The position numbers and the translations under genes are program-made. Positions 12,059-25,839 of a DNA stretch of 64,000 nt are shown piece after piece (position 1 is the first letter of the stretch; the number at the start of each line of letters is the position of its first letter). Where the stretch lies: contig NC_023759.2 in assembly GCF_000499845.2 (NCBI RefSeq), forward strand, positions 46,284,672 to 46,348,671, written 5' to 3'. The DNA comes from Phaseolus vulgaris. Taxonomy: Eukaryota; Streptophyta; Magnoliopsida; Fabales; Fabaceae. The notes below the pieces were generated by a model. That model did not search any database. It worked only from the letters and a program-made list of their open reading frames with translations, and was not told the origin of the DNA.

Positions 12059-12481
12059 CATAAAAAAATTGACAAATAATTTGTTTTAACGGATTTTTCT
12101 ATTAAATCTAATAGAAGAGAAAACAAAAAACAAAGAAATTGAACACTTTCCCAAACTAAAACTAAGTGGAAAAAAAGTATATAAAACAAAAACTGACCCT
12201 TACACTCATTTTGATCCTTAGAGCTTTCGCATCAATAATCCATCTTCAAATCATTGATCATACGATAAATTATAATTTTATTTCTATTATTCTATCAGTA
12301 ACATTCTTGAAAAAGAAAAGACAATAAGTGAATATGGACAGATGACTTTGATCTTGATGTATATTTATGATTTATGGATACATTTGAAACAATGGAATTA
12401 TAAGCAGTTTAGAGTGAACACTAGAAATATTTATGAAATGGATGCCCCTGAAGAAGAAGTTAGCCTAACCTGTTACACAAA

Positions 12482-15400
12482 TTACAGAGGGCCTCTATTA
12501 AGATCGATGCCATAACTATATGCCTGGATAACATTCTCCTCCTCTGCTATTGTATCCACCATAGAATCCTCAATGCCATCATCACAACTAGCACTAACAA
12601 TTGTCCCACTACTTACACGAACACATTTAGATTTTGGATTATTGTCTGAACATTCGGTGTTCTTTCTTTTCCTCTTTGAGTTGATAAATCTGTACTCAAG
12701 TGCTTCCAATGCTTTTGTAGTCAATGGTCGGTTCCTTGTGCTCTGACGACGGTTGACAAGGATAGACTGCTGCTCGTTGTTGCCATCAGTAAACTCCTGT
12801 GTGGCATTGAACTGGGTTATTTCAGATGGAGATGATGATGTATTTGCTAATTGATTGTGATTTTGCACTGGGGCCCCAGAGGATGGTATTTCCATTTCAA
12901 GTCCTAAATCAGGTGCAACATGAGGAAAATTCAAGTCAATCAACATCCTGGTTTCAGAATTTTCTGCAGACTCTTCTCTAACCAGGCAGTTCTCGGTGGC
13001 ACTGCCTTCATGGCTCATGTTGGACGGACTGCCTTTAGCCAGATAATTTGGTAAAGATAAATTTCCAAAATCCATAGAAAAAACCATGTCCTCAGATGCT
13101 TCTTGCAGATTTGATGGTGAGATAGGCTCATTTAAATCAAAGTTTCTATCCACAGAAGTACTTTTAGTGCAGTGACTGATTTCTCCATGGCTACAAGCTC
13201 TTAACTTCTGCATTGCCGTGATGCAGGGAATAGTGCAATCTGAGGTCATCTTTTGAAAAAAGGGGTGCTCATTGATCTCCCTTAAATGCTCACCATTATG
13301 CAAATCAGAATGAAATCTATGATATTTTACGTCCTTGTTGATGTTGAGGGCCTCAGGAACGTGAGTACAATCTGATGAGTCTATGCACAACCCCTTATCA
13401 GAGAATTCTTCAATAGGGTTTGAGGAATTAGCTTGTTCGACCTGATCTTCACTAGGATACAAAGAACTAGCTTGTTTAAATTGATCTTCAACAGAGCCAG
13501 ATGCATGAGTTTGTTCAGTCCGATCTTCAATAGGGCCTGAAGCATGAGCTTGTTCAACCCGATCTTTAATAGGACCTGAAGCATGAGATTGTTCAACCAT
13601 AGGGCTAGAAGTATGAGCTTGTTCAACCCATTCATCAACAGAGCTTGACACATGAGATTTTTCAACCTGATTTTCAATAGCACTTGAAGCATTATCTTGC
13701 TCAACCCGATCTTTGCTAGGACTCAAAGTATTATCTTGTTGAACCTGATCTTTTGATTCGTAAGATGTATCTTTCTCAGATTCACTAGAGCAGCTTGAGA
13801 TAGTAGATATATTCATAGTTTGAGAAGGTAAGCTTCTCATCTGTCTCACTCTACGTTGATCCATATCATGAACCATGCTGGTATCTACAATTGTAAATTT
13901 CGTGAGATCTTGATTGCACTTTGAACTATGAGATTGAAGGTACTGAACTTGTTCCCCACATGACACCCCCTCTAGAACTCGTTTGTCAGGTGTTTTTTCC
14001 CTATCTACACTGCACTCAGTTGCTTGACTTTCAGTCTCCAGAAGCCCAGGGTCAGATGCTACTTTATTCAACACATCACTTATAGAATCAAAGTAGTGGT
14101 TACCTTTTACCAGTTTCCTTCTTGAAAATTTCTTAATATCTGGTACAAGAAAAACCAAAGACTGCTTTGATCCAGAAACAACTTGATCTTTAGGCTGTTC
14201 CGAATGCCAGCCTTTTGCTAAAAGACGAGGCCAAACAGCTTCCCAGAAGAGATCACTGGATCGTGCTTTACTCAACCTAAAATCTCCTGTGAGAAACTTG
14301 ATTATTTCTGCAGATGTAAGAGAGGAGCAAGCTTTGCCAATTGGTATTTCAGGGCGAACAGAGAAGATGTGATTGGTCTTTGTTGGCTCAACAGCAGTGC
14401 CAGTGAGATCTTGCTTCCCTTTTCCAATACCTACTGCAGCTATAAGCAAGTCAATGCCAACTGCATCCTTTAAAGAAAATACATATTCTTCAAAAGGCAT
14501 CTTTCCCTCCCCAAAATTCCTTGAAATCTGCAGTAATATTAACAGGAATTCAGGAGACGTTGTTCTATGGTTTGAAAATACACGAGTTTATAGAAATACC
14601 AGTTTAGCAGCATATTGCATAATAGCCATGTGAACTATTTTTTTAGAAATGAACATTTGAGCACTAAAATGCTTGGTAGGCAATGTCAACCATGCAATGA
14701 CTAGGACAAAATAAATTATCAACACATGCCACCACAGAGAATGTGAAGTAAGGAAACACATTTGTTGTAATTCACTCTAGCGAATATTTTCCAAATTGAG
14801 ACTAATAGACTTATCTCAACAACAGATGTCCGGGGAAAAGTTCACAGTCTTTTTAATTTCAAAGAAGAACCACTCATTGACATGTAAGGAAATCCTGCTT
14901 CGAACTCGTTGCTAGACAGTTCAATTTTTCAATGAAAGGAATCTTGCACTTCTGCTAATTATGAGATGCAGTAGTCTTGGAAAATAAAGTAGATAGCTTT
15001 AAATACCTATCACTAAACATTTACAACTAAAGGACTTAGTTTAATGATAATAATGTAAGACAGGAAACATGCTTGAAAACTGAGATATTGTTATAAAATC
15101 AACCACATATTTTCCATGAGAATGTCAAGGGCCTGATAATCAGGCCATTATCCATACATTTCCTAATTTAGCATCATGACACTCATTTGCCCAGTGTCAT
15201 GTTTTTCTCTAAATTCTTGTTCTATTAGTTACCGTGCCTATTCATGTACAGCTTTCATGACCAATGTAAGAGCCAATTACTGCTGATACCATTGACAATA
15301 AGCATCATGATAACTTACATATAAGCAGACACACTTCATGAAAGGATGGTACTTATTTTAAATCATGTTCATTTGTTCCAAGTTCAATTAATACCACTTG

Positions 15401-16337
15401 ATACTAAATTATAATGTGAGCACAGCCTGCAGTGCAATGCCAATAAATCTCTATCATGTTTAATTTATTAAAAAACATTAGTTAACTAGGACCATATTTA
15501 TATGGCAATTCCCTTTCACCCAAATTATGTATGACAGTGATTAGCATACACCGAAATATGTCAGAGACTTACCTCAATCAATGTAGTGTGACGCTCCCTT
15601 GGCAAGTACGAAAATAATCTTGACAGCAACTCTTGTTGCCTCCATCCTGTGAATATTTTCCGGCCATATATACAGCGCTTAGTTCTCAACTTTCTGCACT
15701 CTGCCCATCTACAATATTCTTTAGACTTAAAAAACTTTCCGTAATACAAAGACAATATGTCTCCCATACTTTTACTCCCAACAAATCTCTTCAAAAAATT
15801 AAGCTTCTTCCCAAAGACATAGAGGCCAAGAAGAAAACTGCTGTATTCAATATCTGTCCATGATTGATCGTCCAACAATCCAGGGAGAAGATACTTTCCT
15901 CTTGTCCGATCCTTCTCATTTGAAGATGGTTCAAAATTTGAGAACCCTCCTATATGTCTCTCTTCACCGTGTGAAGCAGCGTAAAGTTCCACTTTCATTT
16001 TCAAACATTCATTCTCAGAAATAGCTGGCCCCACTTCACTTCTGACAGATCCTAAACTCCCACAGCCACAACTAACTTCAAATTCGCAATGTGCCCACTT
16101 AAGAGGAATGGGAAGCCCTAGTGAAATACACTCTTGCAAGTTGACCGTGATTTCTGAATCTCTAGTCTTCTCTACAATCAGAGAACGATAAGGTGCTGAA
16201 ATCAATGGAGGAATTTCTGCTTGGTACTCCTCTCCAACACGAGGCTGAACTTCTGGATCCCCAAACTTATCTCCAAATCCTTCAGCATATTTATCTTCAC
16301 TTTCTTCTTTGTAGTCATCAAAGCAACGAGAATCCAT
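12482..16337 (-). CDS. SANT-domain nuclear protein (Arabidopsis AT2G47820-like family)
   Basis: Two coding exons, 16337-15573 and 14527-12482, join in phase 0 (..TLIE|ISRNFGEGK..) and give 936 residues. The first ATG sits immediately after an acceptor (TTGCAG|ATG), so an upstream 5' UTR exon is implied. Around residues 158-207 lies a SANT/Myb-like segment (QSWTDIEYSSFLLGLYVFGK... GDILSLYYGKF), followed by a conserved GRKIFTGWRQQELLSRL motif. Exon 2 begins with the family's GKMPFEEYVFSLKDAVGIDLL and RLLAKGWHSEQP regions. Near the C-terminus are RQSTRNRPLTTKALEALE and a basic KRKRK cluster. Plant members are annotated as arginine-glutamic acid dipeptide (RERE)-like and presumed chromatin-associated; no biochemical role is certain. 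The middle carries a 13-residue tandem repeat. The 1.04-kb intron (14528-15572) has no other gene. Confidence 0.85.
13405..13755 (-). repeat. Coding tandem repeat, 39-bp unit, about 9 copies
   Basis: Within exon 2 of the SANT-domain gene about nine degenerate copies of a 13-residue unit follow each other. The consensus is DRVEQAHASGPIE, with variants such as DQVEQANSSNPIE and NQVEKSHVSSSVD. One unit junction has lost about three residues (..TSSPMVEQSHASG..). The copies keep frame and differ mostly by substitutions. Confidence 0.88.
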
Positions 16338-17460
16338 CTGCAAATATTGGATTGTGAGTTGAATAAATAACAACCACATAATACCCTTTCTCTATTGGAA
16401 AATAGCAAACTCTTGCTCGTCGTGGCGAGCAATAAAGTTAGGAGAACAACATCATAGCTAAAGCATCAAGACAAAGAAATCAAATCATTCACACACTAAT
16501 CGAGGAAATACCATATGTTAAACCTTCGTACCTTGAACACAAAATTAAAATTAAAAAACCCATTAGAAAAAAACAAGAAAAACATTTTTTTTATCAGATA
16601 AGAAATTTCATTTATATTTTTACTACATCATATATAATTCCATAATTTTCTTATAAATTTACTAGTGCCTCGTTAGAATGAAACAACAATCTTCAAATGA
16701 AAAAGTGATATGAAAATCAGTGCAAAGAAAACCATTAAAATAATCTCAAAACCCAAACAAGCACAGCGGCACTAGAGATATCGACATCCAATTCCAATAC
16801 CCAGATCAACACAAGACCTGATTGACTAGCGATTAAACAGTAGAGAAACAGAGAATTAAGAATCTACAAAATTGAAGAAAGCAGAATACAAATTATATAA
16901 GTTGTCTTCTCTATATATTTATTTTGAAGTAAAAAGAAATTAAAAACGACCTTGACAATCATAGGAAGCAAACAATCGGAGGGAAGTAAAAATTATTGCA
17001 GCAATCACAATGGGGTTGTTACCATAATTCAGAGGCAAACCCATCAAAATATAAAGAGAAACAAGTAACTGGAATAGAATCATTGAAAAAGGCAGGGAAA
17101 ACATGGAGAAAGAGAAATGCTCAACATGCAAAGTAATGATTGGAAATAATCGAGGAAATGCAACCTTGAGGAAATAGGCTTGAAGGTTGATGCCCCACGT
17201 GCAAAAATCGACCTGGGGAAATGGGTCTGGGAATAAACCTCGATTTTCAACGTGTTTCTTGTTTCCTTGGAACCTTGGTAAGAACTGCTAACAACAATAA
17301 CAGTAACAAGAAAAGATTTTAAGGAGAGAATTATAAGCAGTAGAAACATGGTAAGAAGAATCGTAGTAGAATCACATCACTCACATAGCTCTATTTTCAT
17401 GCCACCAAAACCAGAGAGAGATGGACAGAGAGAAATGGAGAGAGAGAAAGAAGAAGAATA
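16338..17460 (-). other. Leader region of the SANT-domain gene
   Basis: The acceptor just before the ATG implies one or more 5' UTR exons upstream on the minus strand. The segment from about 16900 to 17450 is less A/T-rich and holds GA-repeats (17410-17460) of the kind common near plant transcription starts. I cannot place the exon borders. A minus-strand T-rich stretch (16586-16600, ttttttttatcagataag on plus) may be an old LINE 3' end. Confidence 0.4.
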
Positions 17461-17469
17461 ATAAAGAAT

Positions 17470-20400
17470 GAAAATTTTGCAAAGTTAAAATATGAAAACA
17501 AAAGTTTCTTCCACTATTATCAGATCCTAACTTAATATATTGTTCAAAAATAATATTATTTTTTTAACAACTATTTACTCACCCAATGTATACCAATAAG
17601 ATAAGATGCAATAAAGTTATTTAATAATAGTTTGTTGAAGCTTTCAAATATATTTACAGTTTTTTTTAAATTTCTAATAATAATAATAAGAAATATATAA
17701 TCTTTATAAAAAAGATAAAATTCACTTCAATTGTGTATATATGTTAATTGATTTCAAGGTGATACTGGCTAAATTTGTTGAGCTTTTATTTTACATTTTT
17801 ATTATGATTTGATTCAAATACAGTTCTACCATTAATAGTAAATTATTATGTATAGTAACATTGTTATTTTTATAATAGAATTTAATTGAAATAAATTTAT
17901 GGTATGTAACTCTTTTACATTATTTATGATTGGATTATAATAAATTTGTTTGCTTTTATAATATTTATTTTAAAAATCATAGGTTATTCCGTTGATATAG
18001 TATCATGTTATTCAAGAGTCGAATTTAATGATAATTTATATATTAATTTTTTTTCAATCTATCAAGACGACTTTTAAATATAAAATTATGACTAAACATC
18101 GACTTTCAAAGTCGACAATACCTCAAATACGATGATTGATTATAACTATACTATCTCGGATTTAAAATAATAACAAGGATAGTTTTTAATTATTTGATTG
18201 AATATTAACTTTATATCAATAAAGTTTTTTAGTTAATTGTAAATAAGTTTATGTTAGTCACCACGAAAATAAAATTTTGAGAATTATCCTTCTTATATAT
18301 ACTAACAAAAAAATACATCACGAAATATTAATATTTTTTCAAATTTTATTATTTTATAATTTAATTATATTATAAAATAGAGAAAATTTGTTTAACTGTT
18401 TAAGTTTATTTAATTAAAAAATAACACTAAAAATTATCAAATAATATATCTTTATATATATTACATATATTATACATGTTTTTTCCTTAACTCAATTTTA
18501 TTTTAATTTGTTTAACCAACTACTCAAAAATTAAAATTAAGTTTATTAATTAAACGAAGAGGCTTGTTATTTAGATATAATATTTGTAGTTAGTTTAGTT
18601 TTTCTATTAAATAGTTTATTTAAAGTTAATCAAAATCTAAATTAAATGAATGTTTTGTAATTTGATTTAGACTTATTTTTGTTATTATAAATTATTAACT
18701 ATTTCTTTTAAAAAAATTGTAGACATTTTTTCTAAATATTGATGAAAAGTTGTTAAAAATAACTATACCAGCGGAACATAAAATATCAGTATTATATTAT
18801 TTAGTTTCAAATCAACTATATATTTTTATTACATTTTTATTATAATTCTGTCTTTGTGTTGCATCTGCGTGAAACTTTACAACTTAAAATAATTTAATTA
18901 TATAATCAAATACTTATTTATTAATAAAATTCAGATGTTAATTTTAATATTTTCATCATATTATATTAGTATATTTTATAAAATTTAAGATTCTCACTAC
19001 TATATATTCAGACTTAGTATAATTAATTTGTTTGGAATCAAAATATATTTTATTACATATATAAAACAATATTTGAGAAAAAATAATTTCCATTTAAGTG
19101 GTGATTTGTTTTGAATCTTAAAAAAAAGTGAAAATTACTGTAAAAATGTTATGATAAAATTTAAGTCACTCTGATAATTTAAACTTGTTCAATATCTGAT
19201 AATGCATCATGACAGTAGATTGATTAAAATTAAAAATCAAAACATTTTTCTATAAAATTACAAAAACATTTTCTTGATAAGTTCTTACACATTATCAATG
19301 ATTTGGATATATGAGATTTCATGGACACGTGTTTCGATGTCATGGGATCCACATGAGGTGCATGTGTAGAAAGATAAATCAATAAAAGAAAGAATTTATT
19401 TTGGTTTAAAAAAAAAGTAAGAGAAAAAAAACTTCAATTATTAAAATATTTGTATTTATCATGCAATAAAAATTTCAATGTAATATAATATATTTGATTT
19501 CCTTTTCTCTAAGGCTAAATTTCCTTTTTGTTGTAAGGAAAAAATAGAATTATAATTAGAAGAGTTAGATAGAGTATCATGAAAATAAATAAGGAAAATA
19601 AAGGACAAAATCATTTTTTTAAAATAAAAATAGATACATTAAATGTAAGAAATTATATTATAAATCAATAGAAATATTATTAATATGATTTTTAAGGTGG
19701 TAAATGTATCATAACTGTTGTATTTTCTTCAAAATTGGTGAGATAATTTCACTGTTTGTTGCAGAGATTGTATCATGGAGAAATGAAGATGGTTGGTTGG
19801 GGAAATTTTGTAGAAGAACCATTCGGTGAAGAAGTTGAATCTGAACTCTCTACCTATTCTTAAATTTTCACTACGGGAAAATAAAATTAAAATAAAATAA
19901 ATAATTCAACGTGAATGTGGAAAATTTAGTCAATATTTATGACTAAGTCAAATGGTTTGTTCTAGTGAGTCCTTAATTGGAATCTATACATAAAAAAAAT
20001 ATCGATTAGTTACTGATATTGTGGAGATATTATAACAAAAATAACCCTCAAATTAACATTAAAACTTATTGAAAAACTTCTAAATAAAGCTCTGTATTAT
20101 TAATTTCCTTATAAAATTTAAGATACACTTAGCTGTGTTAAAGAAATCAAAATTATAATTAAATAAAATGTCCTTAATATTTCAAGTATGAATTACTTCA
20201 GGTCTGTAATCCAATTTTAACCCACCTTACCTTAAATTCCTACGTCTGTAAAATACAATGAATTGTTAAATTCAAAGAGTATCATAATTTTATTGATTCT
20301 AATATTCGGGTCCGATTTGGTGAGAAGATGAAATTAACTTTGGTAATATTAGCACCTCATAGATATTAGTTTCCAACTGTCAAATTAGGACAAAATAAAC

Positions 20401-21082
20401 TTATATACACAAATATTGATGTTAGTTTTCAATCAATTTTTTTTTAATAATTTACAAATTTAAATTTATTTGATACTAAAGATATTTTCATGAATATAAA
20501 TATAACAATCTTTTAATTTTTTGTTTAGTAAGATAAATAGTGGGGATATTATGATATCTAATCCACACTTTTTAAAACAAAATTATTAATAAAAAATATT
20601 AATATTTAGAAATTAATTTGAGGTTTAATTTTATAGATTAAATATTTTTAAAATTTATATAAATTTACTTGGAACTTGTTTTTAGTATGATTTATTTTAA
20701 ATATTTTATTATATAACTTTTCTTCTAAAGATTTATTTTAAATATCTTGTTTAAAATTAAAAGATATCCATAAAAACCTGGAATATTTATCAAACAAATT
20801 CCCCGAAAATAACAAAACAGATGACAAGTTCTCAAAGGAAATGCAGCAGTAGTAACAGAACACAAATGCTTATATTTTAAGTGAGCTTCTATTTGCCAAT
20901 TGTCATTTGCACATCATTAGCACAATCCAATGCATCATTGGACCATTAAATTTACAATATTTGCACCACGCTCCAGAAAAATCTGATGCATATACCAAAA
21001 ACGATATTTCACAAAATTGGCCATGAAATGATCAAGACCATCATGCATGATGCAACCAAAATACAAAATAATTCGTGGTTTA
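17470..21082. other. AT-rich intergenic region
   Basis: About 3.6 kb of A/T-rich DNA without a recognisable gene. The only coding-like piece is a 32-codon frame after a good acceptor at 19765-19863, described in the findings. An ACGT-containing stretch (acacgtgt at 19325) is probably chance. Confidence 0.5.
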
Positions 21083-24000
21083 TCAACTACATGCAGTTGT
21101 TGTTTGAATCTTCTTACAAAAAATTGGGTTTTCTACCAATTCTTTAGCAGAAGGCCGCTTAACCGGATCAGGGTCCATCATGACCTGAATCACCAAAACA
21201 AGCCATGTTAAAATTACAAATTAAAAATTTAAACAATGTTATTTAGGACAATAAGACTTGGAATGAAGATAAATATTAAAAGAACAAACAATACATGGAC
21301 ATTGGACACTGATAATAGTTGCAGAGATACTCGTCAATTCATATACAATCATAAAATTCTTCTCGTACAAATTAACAATTTTCCAAATTTAAATGACGTA
21401 ATGGCTGGATGACGCAACAATAAAAAATATTAAAGTTTTGGTATAGAAGTATCTGTAGTAAAACAAACGAATGATAATGGAATTATAATTTCTTTACGTG
21501 TGAATGCCCAGTTTATTGACCAAAGTAAACCACAAACAAAAAAACAGACTTCACATCACTCTTGCAAGAAATCCACCATGTTCAAAGATAACAACAATTG
21601 GGAGGGGTGAATCGTTGACATTTTAACAGTCATTAAACCAAAACAATGTATTTACCTTGAGCAAGTTTTGAAGATGCAACGAATGACCAGGCAAGAGGGG
21701 AAACTTGCCTTCCTTGAGATTAAAAAATTGACACCCTGATTCTGGCAAAGGCAATCTGCGAATTAGTTCATAAATAGAAGCTCCCAAGGAGAAGATATCA
21801 ACCTTGTCAAGATTATCATAATTTTCATTAAGGATTTCCTGGGGCATATAACGTGCGTCACCCTCCTCAATTGGCAGGCTACTATCAAGAAGAGTCGCAC
21901 ATCCAAAATCACCAAGCTTATAAACACCATTTTTCACATAAATATTATCGGGTTTGACATCTAGATGAGCCATTCCCTTCGCGTGAATAAATCGCAGAGC
22001 ATTGGCAACCTGACAGTGTCATAACAAATCAAATAAAAAATATGCACAAGTACAACAACGGATTGGTAAAAACTTGTATATGACTCTACAAGAATAAAAA
22101 TCTAGGAGAGACAGTGCAGTGGACTTTTATCATATTAAACAGAAGGTAGTTCGAGTGAGACATCCGGCTTTCGTAACTCCTACATGCCGAGTAATGAAGC
22201 ATAACAGCAAGGTTCATTTAAAAATGGTCAAAGAATGAAGTTCACCTGAAATAAGGCATCCAACACTTGTGCTTCTGAAAATGCCGCAGAGAACTTTCTT
22301 ATAGATAAACTATGATCACATAGCTCCATCTGAATGTATAGATGTTCATTTTCAAACCATGAAGAATAGTAGCCCACAATGTTCTTATGCAAACCTGACA
22401 GGACAAAAGATCTCAATTAAATAAAGGAAAGCAAACTCGATATAATCCATTATACAGAATAAAACAAGAAGTGAAAATATTAGTTATAAACCTAGGGAAG
22501 CCAAAGCTTGAACTTCCATCAAAGCTTTTGTCCTGCAATGTCGGAAGATTATAATAAGTGACTGGACCTGTGAAAAAAATAAGAAAATTCAACAGTTCAA
22601 AGATGGTACCTTTCTGTTTCCAGGAGTAAGGGTCTGATGCTCTGTTTAACAGCATACAAGCATCCATCTATTCGTTTTAATACTTTGAAAACATTACTAA
22701 AGTTCCCTCTACCAATTTGCTGACAGAGAAAGGATAAGTGACACATAAATTATCAATCAATGGAAGTTGAATTTTGACAAGCTGAAACCAATTCAAACAT
22801 TCCATAGAAATTAAATCTCATTTAAAAAACATACCTCAATTTCATGAAAGTCAGCACGATAGCGTGAAAGCCCGTCACCACTATTTGCAGGGAAGAGACC
22901 TGCGATTTCACCATTGGATAGTTAGAAATTTACAGTAATTGAGAAAAAAATACCAAATATAATAATACCATGCAGGTTGCAAAAACTTGTTCACGATTAT
23001 TGAAAGGAAGTAGTGAAGGGACTAACTAGAATAATACCTGCACATTTCAATCTTTGGTTTCCAAAAGGATCTCTCTCCTTTTCGGAAACATCTTTTAAAT
23101 ATGGGTTCCTAAAGCAAGGAGGAGGCATAACCCGGCAACGCAATGCAACTGCAGATTGGGACACATAATTATGACCCTTTGGTCTAGGAGCTGCTATTGT
23201 GTTCTCCAAAGCAAATTCTTCTGCAACAGAATCCTTTCCCAATTCCACAGCTGGCTGGTGGTCACTAGAAAAGGTGGGGCTGAGAGGTTGAACCGACATA
23301 GCATCTAAGAAAGGTATACATATTAGATGTTTTGTGGTGAGAAGTTGAACCGACTATGCAAAAACAAGAAACAAAAAGTATATTGCACAACTTGTTTTTT
23401 CAGCAGCACACTTAACATGCAAGTCATTCGTGTCACACTCATTTACACTCATGGAGTAACGCATTACATGGATTTTTAAACTCACATACTCTTCGTGACA
23501 AATACGAACGCCGAGAACACAAAACTCAACAATACATTGCCATAAAGCACAATAAGATGCGACTAATCTTACCTAGTCGGCATCTCTTGCTCTTCGTAGT
23601 GGTAATCTTCTCAGGCGATTTGGGGCAGGGAGTATCATCCTGCGAAACAAAACCCTAAAAAACTTCAATTTCTATTCAATGCAAAGGCAAAAACCTCGAC
23701 ATTATCTATTTGAAATACATTACCGTATCGCAGTCAAAGCCATTAAAAATATTCTGATTATCCGGAGTAATGTAATCCGGAGTGCTGCAAGGAACAACAA
23801 GGAGCAGCGTTAGCGAAAGAGAAAACGAAATCGCTAAATCGATAATAGGGATAATAAGACGAGTACCAGAAGAAGTCCTGGCTGAGAATACCGTCCCTGT
23901 CGTCGGCGACAGCATCGGCGGTGAGCACAACGCACGATGAAGACGCGTTTGGAGGTTCGGAATCGAGAGGGTTCTGGAAGCAGGAAACGGAGGAAGAAGT

Positions 24001-24156
24001 GGTAGAAGATGGTTGGTTGAGAGGAATGAGGGAAACTTGACCTAGCTGAAGCTGCAACTGCCTGGTGTTGCTGTTACACAACGCGCCCTTCATCTTCCTA
24101 CTCTGCTTCTTTCCAATCTTGTGGCTTTTCCCCTTCATCTTCGTCTTCACCACCAC
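21083..24156 (-). CDS. WEE1: WEE1-like protein kinase
   Basis: Ten exons on the minus strand: 24156-23867, 23784-23724, 23639-23573, 23304-23038, 22899-22835, 22719-22610, 22532-22492, 22394-22246, 22009-21656 and 21184-21083. All use GT-AG introns and close in frame at 501 residues, close to the 500 of Arabidopsis WEE1. The regulatory N-terminus holds the plant-conserved ILSQDFFCTPDYITPDNQN and YVSQSAVALRCRVMPPPC blocks. The kinase domain starts near residue 246: glycine loop IGRGNFSNVF (252-261), YAVK lysine (275), catalytic loop HLDVKPDN (365-372) and DFG (384-386), then EGDARYMPQEIL. All key residues are intact. WEE1 phosphorylates the inhibitory tyrosine of CDKs in the nucleus and mediates replication-stress arrest in plants. 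The C-terminal exon VMMDPDPVKRPSAKELVENP is the usual end of the kinase fold. Confidence 0.97.
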
Positions 24157-24274
24157 ACTGTTTTAGCTTACTTCAGCGAAAAGAAAAACTCACACACATA
24201 TATAATAAAAAATGAAAATGAAAATTATAGAAAATAAATTAATTAAAAATAAGCTAGTGGAATACGGAGAGGCA

Positions 24275-24310
24275 GAGGAATTCAAAATCGCGCGGGTTTT
24301 TTCCAATTTT
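24275..24310 (-). promoter_or_regulatory. GC-rich E2F-like motif upstream of WEE1
   Basis: A CGCGCGGG tract flanked by A/T (24289-24296) lies about 130 bp upstream of the WEE1 ATG. This resembles an E2F core (SCGCGC), which would suit a cell-cycle gene. The flanks do not fully match the TTTSSCGC consensus, so the call is tentative. Confidence 0.3.
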
Positions 24311-24399
24311 AAGGGAGTTCCGTGTGGGGAAGTCTACTTGGGAAAAATTGTTAAGTGGATCTTGGACGTTGATTGAGGAAGAGTTGTTGGATGAAGGGT

Positions 24400-25839
24400 G
24401 AGATTTGGACTTTGATTAGGGAACTAGTTTAGATGGCGCGTATTGTATTGGCGTGCTGCGTAAGCTGATTGATTGAAATTGAGATGATGAGATGTGATGG
24501 TGAAACTCGTGTGCAGTGTATCTTGAGAAAATCGCTCCTTTTTCGGAATTGGAAATGATTTGCCGTACTAATGATTAATAATTAATTTAATGAGCAAAAT
24601 CAAGAAAAAATAGTAAGGAATAGCCACATAAAATATGGCTGAAATAAATGAAAACAAAAGTCACAACAAATACGTATGATTTCCATAAAAAAAAAATACA
24701 GATCTGAATTGTAAGAAAAAATATTTATCTAAATTATGTTTTTAAGGCAAAGATAGATTGTGTGTAAATAACAAAAAGAATTAAGAACTTGTGTATAAGT
24801 AATAATATATTCAACTTAAGATTTTAAATTTGAATTTTATAGATAATAAAAATGAGGTTACAGTATTTATAATATTTTTGAAAAAAAATAATTCACGAAA
24901 CTTAGAAATAAACTAACCACGACATTTGAAGTTGGATCAAAAGCTGAATTTGAAAAGATGGAAGATAACTTACACTTTATTTATTTACTTAAATAATGGA
25001 AAAAATTTAAAATTTATCAAAATGGTAAATTTTGAATTTACAAGCGTGTAAAATTACCAGGTGTGGTAATTTTTTTATTTCTTACAGATATATTTTGGCG
25101 CAGTTAAATAGTCGTCTATAAAAAAAAATCGGGTAGACTTATCAATTTAGTTTGTTGATCCGTTTTGACTTGTCTCGCATAATCCGTAGCGGGACGAGGC
25201 GGGTTGACCTTCTAATAATTCTCATACTTGAATTTATGTGAGCTGACCCAGTGAAATCAACTCATTGCCACCCCTAAGTATAGATGCACAGTTCTGATTT
25301 TTTTAAATAATTTGTTTTAATTTAATTTAAGTTTTACTTAAATATTTTTTATTTATTGTGTAAAGTCATTTATGTTTTGACAAGTTTTATATATATATAT
25401 ATATTGTATGGTATGGAATTGGTGAATTTATTCTTAGTGTGAATTTTAAGAATGAAAAGATGTTCATGTGGAAGTAAATAAAGGAAATGAGAGACTCATA
25501 TGCGATCATTTCTTAACCATGACAACATGGTGTATAAATGGATTGTCCATCAATTTTTACACATTTAAAAGATTCAAGAGATTTAAAAAAATATTGTGTA
25601 GAATTAATTTGGAACTATAATTAATATGATATGATTCCAACAATAACAATGAAATCCTGGGTAGAGGGAAGCGTCACAAACAAAGTTTTGTTAGCTTAAG
25701 AATAATTGTCACAAAAATTGTTGAATTTTGTATAAGATCGCAAGATGGATGGAAGATTTATGAGAGAGATTATTATTTCTATTAAATTGTCAAAACATTA
25801 ATCCTCATTATGAATTCCAACAATGTATAAATACAAATT
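24400..25839. other. Intergenic, no gene seen
   Basis: Mostly A/T-rich sequence with a short TA run (25388-25405) and no frame with domain-like composition. Confidence 0.5.

Larger units (their letters stand above)
6568..12481. other. IDD 5' region and about 5.5 kb of AT-rich intergenic DNA
   Basis: The first few hundred bases upstream of 6567 presumably hold the 5' UTR and promoter of the IDD gene. Beyond about 6850 the DNA is strongly A/T-rich with homopolymer runs, a TA microsatellite (8843-8866), a compound TA/TG microsatellite (11604-11658) and a tiny LINE-tail insertion (11983-12058). Frames found here have A/T-driven composition and no recognisable domain. No gene is supported. Confidence 0.6.

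Noticed and set aside
16586..16620. Possible second LINE 3' end on the minus strand (ttttttttatcagataag)
   Set aside because: No target duplication or body sequence could be recognised, so it was only mentioned in the leader region.
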